Positions 47,054-60,000 of a stretch of DNA of 64,000 bases are shown piece after piece. The stretch is from Clytia hemisphaerica (lineage: Eukaryota > Cnidaria > Hydrozoa > Leptothecata > Clytiidae): assembly GCA_902728285.1 (NCBI GenBank), contig CACVBU010001117.1:1150591-1214590 (forward strand), in the 5' to 3' direction. The number at the start of each line of letters is the position of its first letter. The stretch's first letter is position 1. The position numbers were made by a program, and so were the translations under genes. The notes beneath the pieces were generated by a model that saw only the letters and a program-made list of their open reading frames with translations, did not search any database and was not told the origin of the DNA.

Positions 47054-48200
47054 TATTCTTGCAAATATGACATCACGACCAAAGATCCCCCTCCCTATTA
47101 TGCAGATATACAGAGTGTCATCAACATTGGGACATTGTTTAGCATGGCATACCAACAGGCTGAAAGTAAATGATGCATTACCACAAATTTCATTGAATCC
47201 ATTCAGAAGATCTGTTTAAATCGTTGATAACGAATTTATATACAAATAAACGTGTTAAAAATTCTCCAAAACTTGATAAGATGAAATGGAATAAATTCAA
47301 TATGGCTGACAAGTAAACGATACAGTAAATACAGTAAAGTTTCTTTCATTCGAACTTCTATAATTCGAACAAGTTTTCTTGTCCCTTTATTTAACCCTTA
47401 TAATAATATACCTTACTCCATAACTCCAAATTTCCTTAAAACTCCAACAAATTTGTGTTTCCCGTGCGTGTTAGAGTTATAGAGACTCAACTGCAGTTTC
47501 TTTCCTTTAAAGTCATCCTCGCAGATAGATGATCAAAAAGATAAAAGCAATTCTCCTCTGGTCGGCTCAAAGCATAATATAAGGAGGTCAAGCTCTACAC
47601 ACCACACACATACAAACATTGCAATTACTTCATATTGTTTTTGTATAGAAAGTGATAGATCTAGAACCCCATAAAAAATATAATATTCTTTATAAGAACC
47701 AGTAAATTTTTGTTGAGGCTCAATGTTCTCAACCTGCTCTTGTGTCTAGGATAAAATTCAGGTATTTTGGGTTTTTAACCCTATTTTTATTACTTTGACT
47801 AACAACCATGGCTCAGCTTAAATTGTTCTTATTTTTTTACCATGCTGAGCCTCGTCGTTTTATAGAATTGTTCTCATAAAAGAATGTATTCTCATTTTTT
47901 GATATTGTCAATGCTTGGTATAATGGTGGCATCTGAAGAATCTATATCATAGGTAACTAAGTGAGAAAAATCGATCTGAATTTCAACTCTTTCGAAGTTC
48001 GCAGTGGGAGGGGAAGGCGGGGTAGTTAACTCCTCCAGATAATTAGCTAATTGTTAGGTATGAAAGTGAGGCACTGCAATTTTCTTTTCTTAGTTTTCCG
48101 TCTAACTTGAGTAGGGTCACTTCATCCACACCATGTCACGCTTTTTATAAGCTTGGATACCAAAATAGAGGCCTAGAAGTGCCTACCAGCGATGAAATAT

Positions 48201-48281
48201 ACGTTACAAGTACGACAGTGTTACGTCACAAGTACGACAGTGTTACGTCAAAAGTACGACGGTGTTACGTCACAAATTACG
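48201..48281. repeat. 22-bp tandem repeat with ACGTCA
   Basis: About 3.7 units of ACGTCACAAGTACGACAGTG plus TT, with small changes. Each unit carries an ACGTCA (CRE half-site-like) core. Confidence 0.7.
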
Positions 48282-49070
48282 TTGCAATTACTACCTTGCT
48301 TCATTTAAAATCACTAATGAAGCTTTTTCGCTCTTAACAAATGAACTCTAAACAAGCAAGCATATTGTTTTATTTCAGAGAAAAAGCGAAATAAGTTATA
48401 TCCTGACCTGTCCTGACACCCCTAACGATTCTTTTAAACGGTTTGAGATGGTATCCTTGTAATGGGTAAACTCGTGAACGTTTTTAAACGTTTTCAGATA
48501 ATCGATAAATGATGATTTGAAGTAGACACTATAATATTGTTGTTCAAATGAGGAAGTGGATGTGATTTGGGTTTTACAACATATCAAACAACAACAGGGT
48601 TTATTTAGAAACAAAATAATGTTATTGATCCAAATTGACGTAAATATTGATTCAAATCCCGTAGACGGCTACAAAGTGGTCTAGTTTGGGCCTTAATCTT
48701 ATAAACAGAGACTTACTAAGGCTCTGGCTAGACCACTTAATTCTAGGCTTCCTTTAGACAAGAGATTTCAGTTCAAAGAACGCGCCAGTCTTTTTTTCAA
48801 CAAGAACTCAATGGTATCGTACAAGTGATGTGACAAGGTGACAAGGTACAAGTCTATAAAAGGTTCGAATTACTAAGCGCATTTTAAAAGGTGTTTGCCT
48901 CGACAACAAGTGTTGCTTTGAAAGAGAGGAAACTTGTCGAAAAGGCAGTAAACCCTCGCAAGAGCAGTAAAAGCCATAGTACTAAAATCAGCCACTAAGG
49001 TTAATCGAAAAGATGAAACATAAGTCATAAGGGTTAAATTAATTGGGAATGTCTAGGATTGTCAGCAATA

Positions 49071-49240
49071 CAGTTGACGCTCTCTAATTCGACGTTCTCC
49101 TGTTTGATACGTTCCATTATTCGATAATATTGAAAACCACCTTCAACAAGAAACTCTCCTAAACGAACCTCTACGATTCGACACGATCCCATAATAGATC
49201 AAAATTCATTTCCTCTTGAAAATCGAACACGAGAGCGTCT
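49071..49240. mobile_element. pogo/Tigger-like CAGTTGAC element
   Basis: TA-CAGTTGACGCTCTCTAATTC at the left, CGAGAGCGTCTA at the right, with ATTCGATAATATTG inside. Same family as 14561-14717. Confidence 0.55.
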
Positions 49241-49390
49241 ACTCTATGTTTAATCTTCTATCATTCCTGTCAGTGTGAGGAACTTGATATGTATAGCCAA
49301 CAATGTCATTTTCTTTTACATGTATTTTGAGTGATGACTTCGCAAAATTGGGATTAATTCGATCCTAAAATACCTCCTGATTTTAGGGTA

Positions 49391-49542
49391 TTCATGATAT
49401 GCACCATTGCAATGTTTTCCACGGTCCCAACAGCTGATTGGTTGTAAGTGACATATTGACTGATTTTACGTCACCGAAAACCAATCAGCTATTGGGTCCG
49501 TGATGTAATCTCAGAAGACATTGCAATGGTTCATACCATGAA
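49391..49542. mobile_element. TTCATGATATGCACCA palindromic element, copy 2
   Basis: TTCATGATATGCACCATTGC pairs with GCAATGGTTCATACCATGAA. Same centre, inverted relative to the copy at 39.1 kb, and also 152 bp. Confidence 0.65.
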
Positions 49543-52215
49543 TAGTATAGCCATTGTTTAAAAAGAGGTCCTTATAGATTCAGACGAGCGAGTTTTAAAG
49601 TGTGTGTGATGAGAACCCACTCTATAACTAACAATTATATAATACTTAAGATTTCAAAGCCGCATACAGTAATCTTTATGAGCATGACCTACAAAGAAAT
49701 TCTCAAGATTTTTCGAAATGATACACTCACTATCAACCAGCTAATTTTCAAAATTAGAAAAATGATGAGCCTATTGAAATTGTGGCAAAATCACAGTTGA
49801 GTCTTCATAATTCGAACCTCTATAACTTCAAATATCTCCTTAACTCGAACAGCTTTTCTGGTCCCTTCAATTAACAATTCCTAATGAACCATTATCTCTA
49901 CAACTCGAAATTTCCATAATTTGAACAAATTTGTGTTCCCTGTGCGTGTTCGAGAATCAATTTTCAAACTTTTTTTGGCGCTTGCTGAACAATTACTCAA
50001 TTTCCAATTCATTGATTCACCCGATGAAAGGCAACCTTTTAAAGAAGTTCTGATGAAAATAAAGAAACTCGATCATTCCTACTAGGCAACCATCAAACAT
50101 CATCAGATGTGCATCAAATCGATAAAGTTCATAATAACAAAAAAAAATGAAAAACGCATACCATGTATTGAAAAAAAGAATCACGTAAGTAAGTTAGAGT
50201 ATCATCAGATAATTAAATGACTTGTACAAACATTGACAGAAAAGCTGACTGAAATAAATCTCCCCCCTATTTTTCTTTTTTAGCTGTTCATTGTTATTGA
50301 CGCCTTTATTAAGATACAACTTCACAAATACCGGATATAAATTAAAGATGAGACAAAAAGTACAAGCTTAACACAACAAGTGTTTCTGCTTTTTGTTCGA
50401 CCCGCGCTTTATCGTAATTCATAAAAGAAGTATTAGTGAAATGTGTAAACTCCGTGACAATATCAAATAGCTTTTTTCTACTAATGTATGTACCAGCAAA
50501 AAAAGAGCTGAATAAGCTTCCTTCAAATCCGTTGCAATAACAGATTAAAAGAGCTTTTAGAATCCTTCTATTTATGGAGATGGCAGATAATACGGTGATC
50601 AAGATAAGAACCAACCCTGTAAACAAGCTGACTGAGGTTTAATGCAGAGATTGCAAGACTGTAAACAAAACAACCTTTTATGGACTACAATATCCTATAA
50701 GATTAAACTTTCCATTATTAGTGTTTTTCGGGTTATCTTAACAAGTAAATTTTCCTACATAAAATTCACGGGGGAGGCGCTCAAGTAGGTATATCTCTCA
50801 GGGATACGTTATTCAGGCTTCCGAAAGTGTACTATATAAGGGTGTAAAAAGTGTTTACTGGGTACAATTTCAGAAAAATCTGACCATTTCACGGAAAAAA
50901 ATACACCGCAACTAGATCATGATTTGCAGACTTTCTAACAGCAAAATATTGAAAAGTAGTTTTTAAAAGGCGTCCAGGATGTTCGAGCTTGAAAAATGGT
51001 GACACCAAACTTAAAGAACAGTCTGTACACTGTAACAAACAAGATTCCCACATATAATAAGCCTGAAATCCAATGAGCGGAATATTTGGATCAAAGACTT
51101 AAAACATCGACTTAACATATGACTTGAGCGAATCCACCTGTCTACAAGCACGAGTCAGAAAAGTCTTTCTTGATAATTCATGGATTGTATGTAGTAATCC
51201 TCTTTGTAACAAAACTCAAATAGTTCTCACAAGAAATATTTGATAATACGACAAATGATGGATAGGATTGTGAAAGAATCTTTGTTAGACAATGAGAACA
51301 GAGACTTAAAGATCTGAGGCTCTAGCATGTAAGGTTTTTTTGATAGACTTTACATTATTACGTCATTTTTCAAAATGGAACTCTCTAATAATAATAAATT
51401 TTCCTTCTCTTTGAGTAATTTGTGGCTGAATTCAAACTTGTGATCGGTACTGGCTTCCTTGGTACTAGTTTAAGAGAATCGACGGAATCTAGTGCCAGGG
51501 CCTTTTAGTTTTTAAGTAATTTAAAGACAACTTCATATAGCCAATGTTGAATAAAGCCGTCATCGGCACAAAAAAAAGGTCAAAACACTTTATGAAAATG
51601 TTGTTTTGCGGGCTAGGGAAATAGTAAACGACCTAGGCTTATATACTCCTTTCAAATGAGAAATGGAACAAAAAATAGCAATAGTATGGTTGTAAAAGAA
51701 ACGGTCAATGAAAATTATGCAAGAAAAGATAGCTGTTTGCTCTCATCACCGAAAGAGATATCATAATATCATTATACAATGTTGGTGTACTCTACAGTAT
51801 CACACATCATATTCTAATCAACGAATACACGTAAAAAAACTCATTTCATATTTCTCAAGCAGTTTGAAGAAAACTTCATTGATGAAACAAGAAGACAAAG
51901 ATCTTGGTTAGCACTAGTAAATGATATGTTTTAATTGACAATTGTCTACAGTCAGTCGAACTCATAAACCAAATTGTAGCTAACTAAAATACTCTAGGTA
52001 TTTACCCAAATAGCAAGTTTCCCGATCTTCAGCCCAACTCCATCGTCCCCGAACTTTTCAAGCTGCCCAAAGGTATTTGGAATATACGCAACAGACATTC
52101 ATTATCTCAAATGCAGAAAATATAACTAAACCATCGATCGCAAATACATGTTTATCAGAAGAATTATCCAGTAAGGTCATCTACAATATACTGTATTCCA
52201 TTTTTACGCCACTAT

Positions 52216-52313
52216 CCCAGCCGGCACAATACGTTTTTTCAACGTTTCTCAAATGTTCACAACGTCAATATAACGTTAGTTGAACGTTGAAAAAACGTTA
52301 TGTGTCAGCTGGG
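52216..52313. mobile_element. AACGTT palindromic element, copy 3
   Basis: CCCAGCCGGCACAATACGTT to AACGTTATGTGTCAGCTGGG, 98 bp. Confidence 0.7.
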
Positions 52314-53385
52314 ATTGCAATGCGAAACGAAATTATACTATTTTTATATGGAAAAAAACGATCGAAGAAAAGAACACCCAGTCAACAATACATTGATGAA
52401 TCCTTTACAAAACCAAGAGAAACCGAAGATTAGATTACCCCTGTTACACAATACCTTGTAAGAGAAAATACAAAACATCTAATAAACACTTGTAATTAAG
52501 CAGAAATTATGGACTGCGTTCATAATACAGTCTAAAAATATGTCACGTAATACGAAAAAAAAGAATCTATAACATGAAACAGCTATCAATCCAACAAATG
52601 AATTCAAAATGGAAATCAATTTTCTATCTCATACCCACCGCAAGCATGAACACATTCATCAATGTCTCAAAATAGCTAAAACCTGAATTTATAAAAAACA
52701 ACACAAAATTATGCCAAACCAAAATGACGAAAACTGAGTGATTTATTGGAGTCACTGTTTAAATGGCTTGTAATTAATTTCTGGTTAATGATATTGCAGC
52801 AGACAGCTGATTAATTTTCAAACTATTTTACTTGCAGCATATTTTGCTAAGTGGTAAATCACAGGGTTTAGACTGTGATGCAAAATACATCTAATTCGCA
52901 TTAGATTATTATTGAATGATTCAACTTGACAAGACAAAGTACCAACCTTCATCCGAACCTTTTACAGAGTAATAAATTTATTAAAAATGTTAGTAAATTT
53001 AGGCCAAAATCTACCCTTTCGGTGCATTTTCTTGAAGGTTTTTGTCCACTTGAAGGCAAAAAAAATGATTAGAATTTCCAAAGTCTTTACCATAGAAACT
53101 TCGTTTTTTCTCACCTTTTACACCTTTAGAGTCAATTTCTCCTCATTTTTTTTATTTCGACCCTTAAAGTGCACTTTGACCTACACTATTACCCCTCCCA
53201 GCCGTTTAAATAGATATAATTACCCTAAAATTCCTTGAAAAGGTCAACTTTGCCCCAATATTTATATGAAGAAACACGTCCCGAAGTACCGTAGAAAGTG
53301 TGCGAAAAACGCAGAGGTCCACCAACAAAAATTATTTTTCTAATCAAAGCATTTTATGAAATTGAATATTAAAGTAAGTAGATGG

Positions 53386-53720
53386 TCGGGGGGGCACTGG
53401 GTTTGCGGACTGACGGTATGTGCGGGCCAAAAATTGGCTTTTAAAATTGCACCCTTACAGTGCAGCAAAAATCAGTGAAAATCATACCCTTAGAGTGCAT
53501 TTTCCCCCAAATTTTCGATCCCTTTCGTGCAAAAAATGGTCAAAATTCTAGCATTTTTGGTCAAAATATCTAGATTTTTCAAGAATTTTCTGAAATTTCT
53601 ACCCTTACAGTGCATCTCTAGTTTTTCCGACCCTTACAGTGCATTTGAGGTGCCTTGAAAAAGACACCCTTAGTGCCCGCACATACCCGTCGGTCCTTTT
53701 GCCCAGCTGCCCCCCCCGGG
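53386..53720. mobile_element. hAT-like GGGGGGCACTGGG element, copy 1
   Basis: Nearly identical to 58898-59234 (TGCGGACTGACGGTATGTGC, CCCGCACATACCCGTC, interior CCCTTACAGTGCA repeats). Flanked by ATGGTCG on both sides. Confidence 0.75.
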
Positions 53721-56700
53721 ATGGTCGAGGATGCCAAATTTGATATTTTTAACGAGCTTGTAATTAAATAAGCTATTTCCGTTTGACCATTATACTTTGA
53801 GGCACAGGAAAGAATTTGACCAACGCAACGAACGAGGAAAGTGAAAAATGTTTGCAAATATCATAATGTTTGTTACAGGGTAAATATTGAGACATAGAAC
53901 CATTAATATATCCTCATGTAAACAGGAGCCCGTCCTGTATTGTTTTATAATCTGATATATACAGGATGGGTTCGAGCTGTGAGGCAGATTTGCCTCAAAA
54001 AACTTACAGTGGGAAAATCGAAATTTAGCGCTATCCTCACTTACTAAAATAAAAACCAAATTTCAGAACTTGCGTTTTTTCTAAGAAAGTGTGACCAGTG
54101 AAAGAAAAACAAAATTTGATTGGCTGTGTTTTCAACCGTCATTAGGATTTGGGAAATTCAAACTCTCAGCCTAAACCATGCTATTTATTTCGCCATCAGT
54201 ATATAAAAAAAGAAGTGATCATAGCATGGATCGCCAGGCTAACCCTCATGTTGAAGAGGTTTTTTTTGGTAATTTCAAATTCCTTCGACTTTTGCAAAAA
54301 TTTTAGAGACGTCCTCTGAATTAGCCTTATATCAAGAGACCCCACCTGCAGCAGTTGTCGTAAAATTATTTGTATACATATACAATTGCTTGTATACATT
54401 AAAGCCAAATACCACACGGATAATTCCTACCTTGATTTTGTCAGCTTCACTATCCATCAGATATATATCCAAAAGTCGAATACATTCAAAAAATCAGTTT
54501 TGTTTGTGTTTCTCCTTCATATTGTGGGTTGTAATTCATTTGGCTGGTCAACCTTCATCCGAATGCAATAAGCTGTCAATCCCTCCATCACGGATTCTAA
54601 AAAATAGAGCAATGAGTTACACGTTTTTTATAGAACATCCAAAATTTTTGAAGTCTTCGGATAATATATCCATGAAGGTTCAAACTTAAACCAAAACACA
54701 GGCAACAACTTTCAATAAGCGGAGGAGAGCATAAAGTCTATTTTTGTTGACTCGACGCGAATAGGGTGTCAATATATTTAGGTCTTAAAAATTACGAAAG
54801 GTATCACACTACATATAAATCATCATGAGGAGCCAACATTTTTGAAACAATTCAGTGTTTTCAAACATAAATCCGACAATTCCGTTACATCCTGACAGTC
54901 TGCTGCCTAAGAAAAAAAGACTTTTAAAATAGCGTAGCCTTTTTCCGATGTTTAGTTTCGATTTGAAATGAATGAATTTTTCCTTTTGTAGGAACCAGTC
55001 AGTAAACTTTTGCTAAGAATCAGCTGTTCTTATTTTTTAAGCATTTTAAGCATCGAATTGTTTCATTCTGTTCTTAATTTCGCGGAAAATTTCAGGGATC
55101 TTTAATTTTTATTCCCATTTTGAGAGGTAAACTCTTTTTTAGGGCTCTTAATTTATTAAAAAAATTATCTATTCCAGTATATATACCGCGTGCACTCTGG
55201 TATGCATATTTATTTAATGATTATATGACGTAAGTTTGGCGTCTTAGTGAAACTAGTTCTATAAAAAATTAAGAAATTGAATCATACCTCATTTTCTCCC
55301 AGAATGCCATGCCAAAGATGGAATTGGTTACCAATAGTGATAATAAATGATTGTTATTTTTATTACTTTTCTAAAAAAAGATATTACGAAATTGTTTATT
55401 GAAGAACTCTAGTTTGTTTTACAAACTATTCATTTTGCTGGTCTTGAAGGGACATTAAAGTAGTAAAGTGTAAACATTACTCGAACAACGTGTCATTAAA
55501 GAGAACAATTAAAATCACGTGTCCAAAACGAACTTGTAAAACAATTCAGCAATCAAAATTAGCCATATTTGGTTTGATTTTTTATTTTGACATGTGACAT
55601 TTGTTTTGATTTTGTATCCACTGCATACAGTTTGTTTACAAGTTTCGCAAGTACTGTTATGTCCCTTTAATATAAAGTCTAATCCAAAAAACTTGGCAGT
55701 CATTACTTTTTAACATTACTCTTGAGGGGAAAAAAATATAATTGGAAATTAGTACCTAGTTGGAAAGATAATTTCAATTTAGAGAATTTTGAAACTTTAA
55801 ACCTCGCTGATCTTAAATATATTCCTGATCTCTTTTGGATCAAAAGTTATGGCCCTTTGTAATAGGTCCGCCCATTTGGACCTTTTTTGGAAGCCTGTAA
55901 CTTTTGATCCATAAAGGTATGAAAAATCCGAAGACGTTTTTGAAATTACCGATATTGAAAATTCTAGCAAAGTATAATATCTCAACATTCAGAAAAAAAT
56001 ATTGACTTTTACCATCTTGATTTTTCAAATTTTAAAAAAATTATATAAAAATACGCTGAAAATTATCTTCTCAATAAGGTATTAACTTATTTTTTTTTGG
56101 AACATAATTTGATAATGAAAAAGAACAGATAAGTTAGAGTCACCTTTATATAAATAATCCCTATTTTTTCAAGTCTTTGTCCAAAAGTTTTCTTGAGGAC
56201 CATCAAAGGGATCATTATGGGCTAACTCAGTACACATCCCGAGCTCTCTTTCTGATAGAAGAAAATTATAAAAAAACTAGCCATTTAAGTTAAGTCTAAC
56301 CCAATAAAACGAGTTAAAGTTATAAGTACGTTTATTTGATCTGAAAATAATATGCTCATAAATTCTTTCAACAGGTTTTTAAATACTATAAATGTTTTGT
56401 TATATGGTTCAAATTCACAAAGATAAATGTGGGTAAATTTTTCGGTATATATGTTTTAAAATTCAAAATTCTCTATAAATGGTTAGCTTTTTTACATAAA
56501 ATCAAATTAAATAATGTACATTATAAATTCGAAAAGTTATAAATAAAAAGACGACAAAATTTTGTAAATAATCTAAGTGCGACTATAGAAATACCAACTA
56601 GAAACGAAAACGTTAGAAAAGTTGAAATTTGTGAAAAATGCACCTCGCGGGCTGAAATTTGCTTGTGATTATCCCAACCGATACCACACAAGTTCATTGA

Positions 56701-57031
56701 GTTTTAATACAGAATACAGTTAGCCTAGCCTTTAAAGTCCTCTTTTCAATGGAAGGGAGTAGGGTAACTTCCGAACCAAGTGGATCGAAAAATAGAACTC
56801 AGTAACAGTTATTACAAGTCCAATTCACTGAGCATTGGAGGCAGTTTCTCAATTCAGTCCAAGCAAAATATTTTGATCGTAGGCAAAATTCTATCACTTC
56901 AATGACTTCTTTACGGGTAACACTTTCAAAAAAACTCCGATCAAAGATGGCTGATATAGCTTGGCCCAGGGTTTATAAAGGTCAGTGGTCCAATTTCATT
57001 AAAAATCTAAAACCTAAATTCCTTTGGCAGC

Positions 57032-60000
57032 TCATAATAAACTTGTGGACCGTAAATCATTGATTCTTGCTTTCGGGATACCAGGTTTTTTGTCAAATTC
57101 CAATTTCCATATGACCATTAAGAAGAAGAATAAACTCAAACCACAACAACCAGCCATGACCAGGAAGAAGACCACCATTTTATGTGAGTCGTCTACACCA
57201 ATCTGTGGAAACCAACCAGCTTGCATAATGATGAACGAAATAAAATGACCACAAGCGATTGTAAAGTAGTATAAACTACTCGTTGCTTTGAGTAAGAGCC
57301 CTTTGCATAGACGATTGGATATACTCAATCCTAAAAAAGAGAAGGAGGCATATATCTTTTTTTATAAATGCCACGCCTAAGTTACGGGTTATCCTTCAGG
57401 TATAAATGATACTTCTTGTGAGAAATTTCAAGTTTTTGTGAGGGATTTTTAAAAAATCAAACAAAGTAGAGAAGTAAAAAAGTCGTGAGATGACAGCTGA
57501 CTCGCAGATATCACAGCCCCCCCCCCCAGCGGTTTATGTGAATGCGTGGATGGACTTTTTCACTTGCGTGAATGCGTGAATTTGGAAAAAATATTGCGTG
57601 TTTGTGTGATTTGAAGGTTCGCTTGAGAGCGTTTTCTCAAGACCGCAACTGACTCTGTTGGTATCTCTGTTTATTGTCTTGTTTCTATTTATTCCTTTTT
57701 CTTGTGTTTTGTATCTGTGTACCTATGTGAAAGAGATTGTTTCACTTGTGTATGTTCGTCAAAAATGATTGAATGGGCTTTTCCAGAAAAAAATCGTGCA
57801 CCCCCTGTTGAGGAGGTCCCTTTCCGTTCCAAGGGGGTAAGGTTTGAAATGCAGTGGAATTCTATAAGGGTAGACGAAAATCCGTCAAAAATAAGCGGAA
57901 TTCCAAGGGGGTAATGATTGAAAATTTGTAAAAATTCGGAATTCCAGAGGGGTATGATCCTAAAATTGCCTGGAATTCCAAGGGGGTAGGTCCTCAACAA
58001 GGGGTGCACGGTTTTTTTCTGGAAAAGCTCAATTGATGTTCTTAGTTGTTTACCAAGAAGATTTTTCTAACTTTCTTTAAAAATGAAATGCATCCTGTGA
58101 AATTAGCATTTGACTAATAATTTCTTTTAGCTCCTACTAATATTACGGTGAATGGGTTTAGTTTTCGTGCTCTAAAATTTACAATTCGGTCAATACTGTT
58201 ATTTAAATAAACAAAAGTTTAGACAGAATGAAGAAGATTGGTAACGACTTAACCATTACTTCATATTTCGGAAGATGAAACTTTCCATACTTTATTACTA
58301 GTTAAATGTTTTTATTAAAAACTTTCATCTTCTTCATAATGTTTGAAACTTATTAAATACAGACTTTCTCAATATTGAAATTCTGTCTTAAAATTTAGAG
58401 AAGATATTTCAGGATATTTAAGTAAATCTTCTAGAAGGTTTTTCTGTTTGTTTTGATGATATTATTTCAGTCATTGGAATCAGATAACACTACAACTGAC
58501 ACCTTAATTGTAAACAGTGCATTGACTGTGCAAACAACAAATTTGATACCAAAATTACACGTCAAAACTTTATTGAGTAATTTGGTCTCGATTATTCTTG
58601 CAAGCTTCAATGGTAAACTAGACTAAATAGAGGCAAGACCTATTTACTTTAAGACCAAGAGTATTTATTACTTTGTTAATCACTTGTATAAATCCCTTTT
58701 CTTGAAGAGCTTAAGCAAATAACAAAATTCGATGTTTGGATATAAAATAAAACAGTGAATGCATGTATTTTATAGAGAATAAGATCTGCAAAGACCAAAT
58801 ACTAGGCAAGATATTACCGAATCAATGAAAAAGAGAGGTTGAAAAAAGAACTTGAGAAGAGAGAAAATTCTGAAGGTAAGAAAGGTTTCATTTAAGACCC
58901 GGGGGGGGCACTGGGTTTGCGGACTGACGGTATGTGCGGGCCAAAAATTGGCTTTTAAAATTGCACCCTTACAGTGCAGCAAAAATCGGTGAAAATCATA
59001 CCCTTAGAGTGCATTTTCCCCAAAATTTTCTATCCTTTTCGTGCGAAAAATGGTCAAAATTCTAGCATTTTTGGTCAAAATATCTAGATTTTTCAAAAAT
59101 TTTCTGAAATTTCTACCCTTACAGCGCAGGCGGCAAAAAACCCACCCTTACAGTGCATTTCGGATGCCTTGAAAAATACACCCTTAGTGCCCGCACATAC
59201 CCGTCAGTCATTTTGCTTGGCTGCCCCCCCCGGGATTTAAGATAAAGCTTTATTGTAATAGAACAGAACATACTTCACAAGTCTGATTGATTTAGTGCTC
59301 GGTCCAGGCTCTTTCAAAGAAATTATAAATGAAAAGTACGAGTACACGTTTTTTTATACAACATTAAAAAATTTTGAAGCCTTGGATTTTTGAGTTTTAA
59401 GCCTAAAAATATTCTCAACATGTTCTTATTTTTACCATTTTGTGAGCATTTTTTGTCCATTTTCTTAAGAAATTGGCCATTTTAGAGTCTTAAGTCTTAA
59501 AATGTTCTTTAACTTGTTCTCAACATTTTGGCCATCGAAGCCTCATGTTCTTATATAGTTTGTTCTTAATAATAAAAATCGTGTATGAGAGAAGAAATGT
59601 TCGTTTTCTTTTTGATAGGAGAGACCACTAATGACCATGGGTGAAGTGAATCCTTCTTTCGACCATGCTGATGAAGAGCACCACCACAGACAAGGAACAT
59701 CCAAACATGCTGATTTCAAGCATCTTCAGGAGCATTACGATGAAATCACCGACACTAAACTCCCTGAAAATCTACACCGTGGTGACATCACAACTGTTAA
59801 CCGTTTCCTTGGTTACCATGATGCAATGATGGCTACCTGTGGAACATTCTTAGTGTTACCATTACGTAATCTAAAGAATATGGTGAAAACGGGTGAATAC
59901 GATGATTTGAAGAAGAAACATGCGTTACCACACGATCCTATAGTTGTTGATGATTTAGCAGGCTACTTATATGCAATGCGTTCCGAATTCATCATGTTTT

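Larger units (their letters stand above)
43638..57031. other. 13-kb spacer upstream of the FREM2-like gene, no gene recognised
   Basis: The FREM2-like promoter must be in the left part, but I see no clear core element. The rest is mobile-element copies, a short tandem repeat (48201-48281) and A/T-rich DNA. Two minus-strand frames (48396-48614 and 50342-50626) are the only ones with any protein-like look and neither is recognisable. Confidence 0.45.

Noticed and set aside
50040-50080. Third hammerhead core (CTGATGA ... GAAAC)
   Set aside because: No stem II can form between the two core pieces; likewise other CTGATGA occurrences, some in FREM2-like coding exons.
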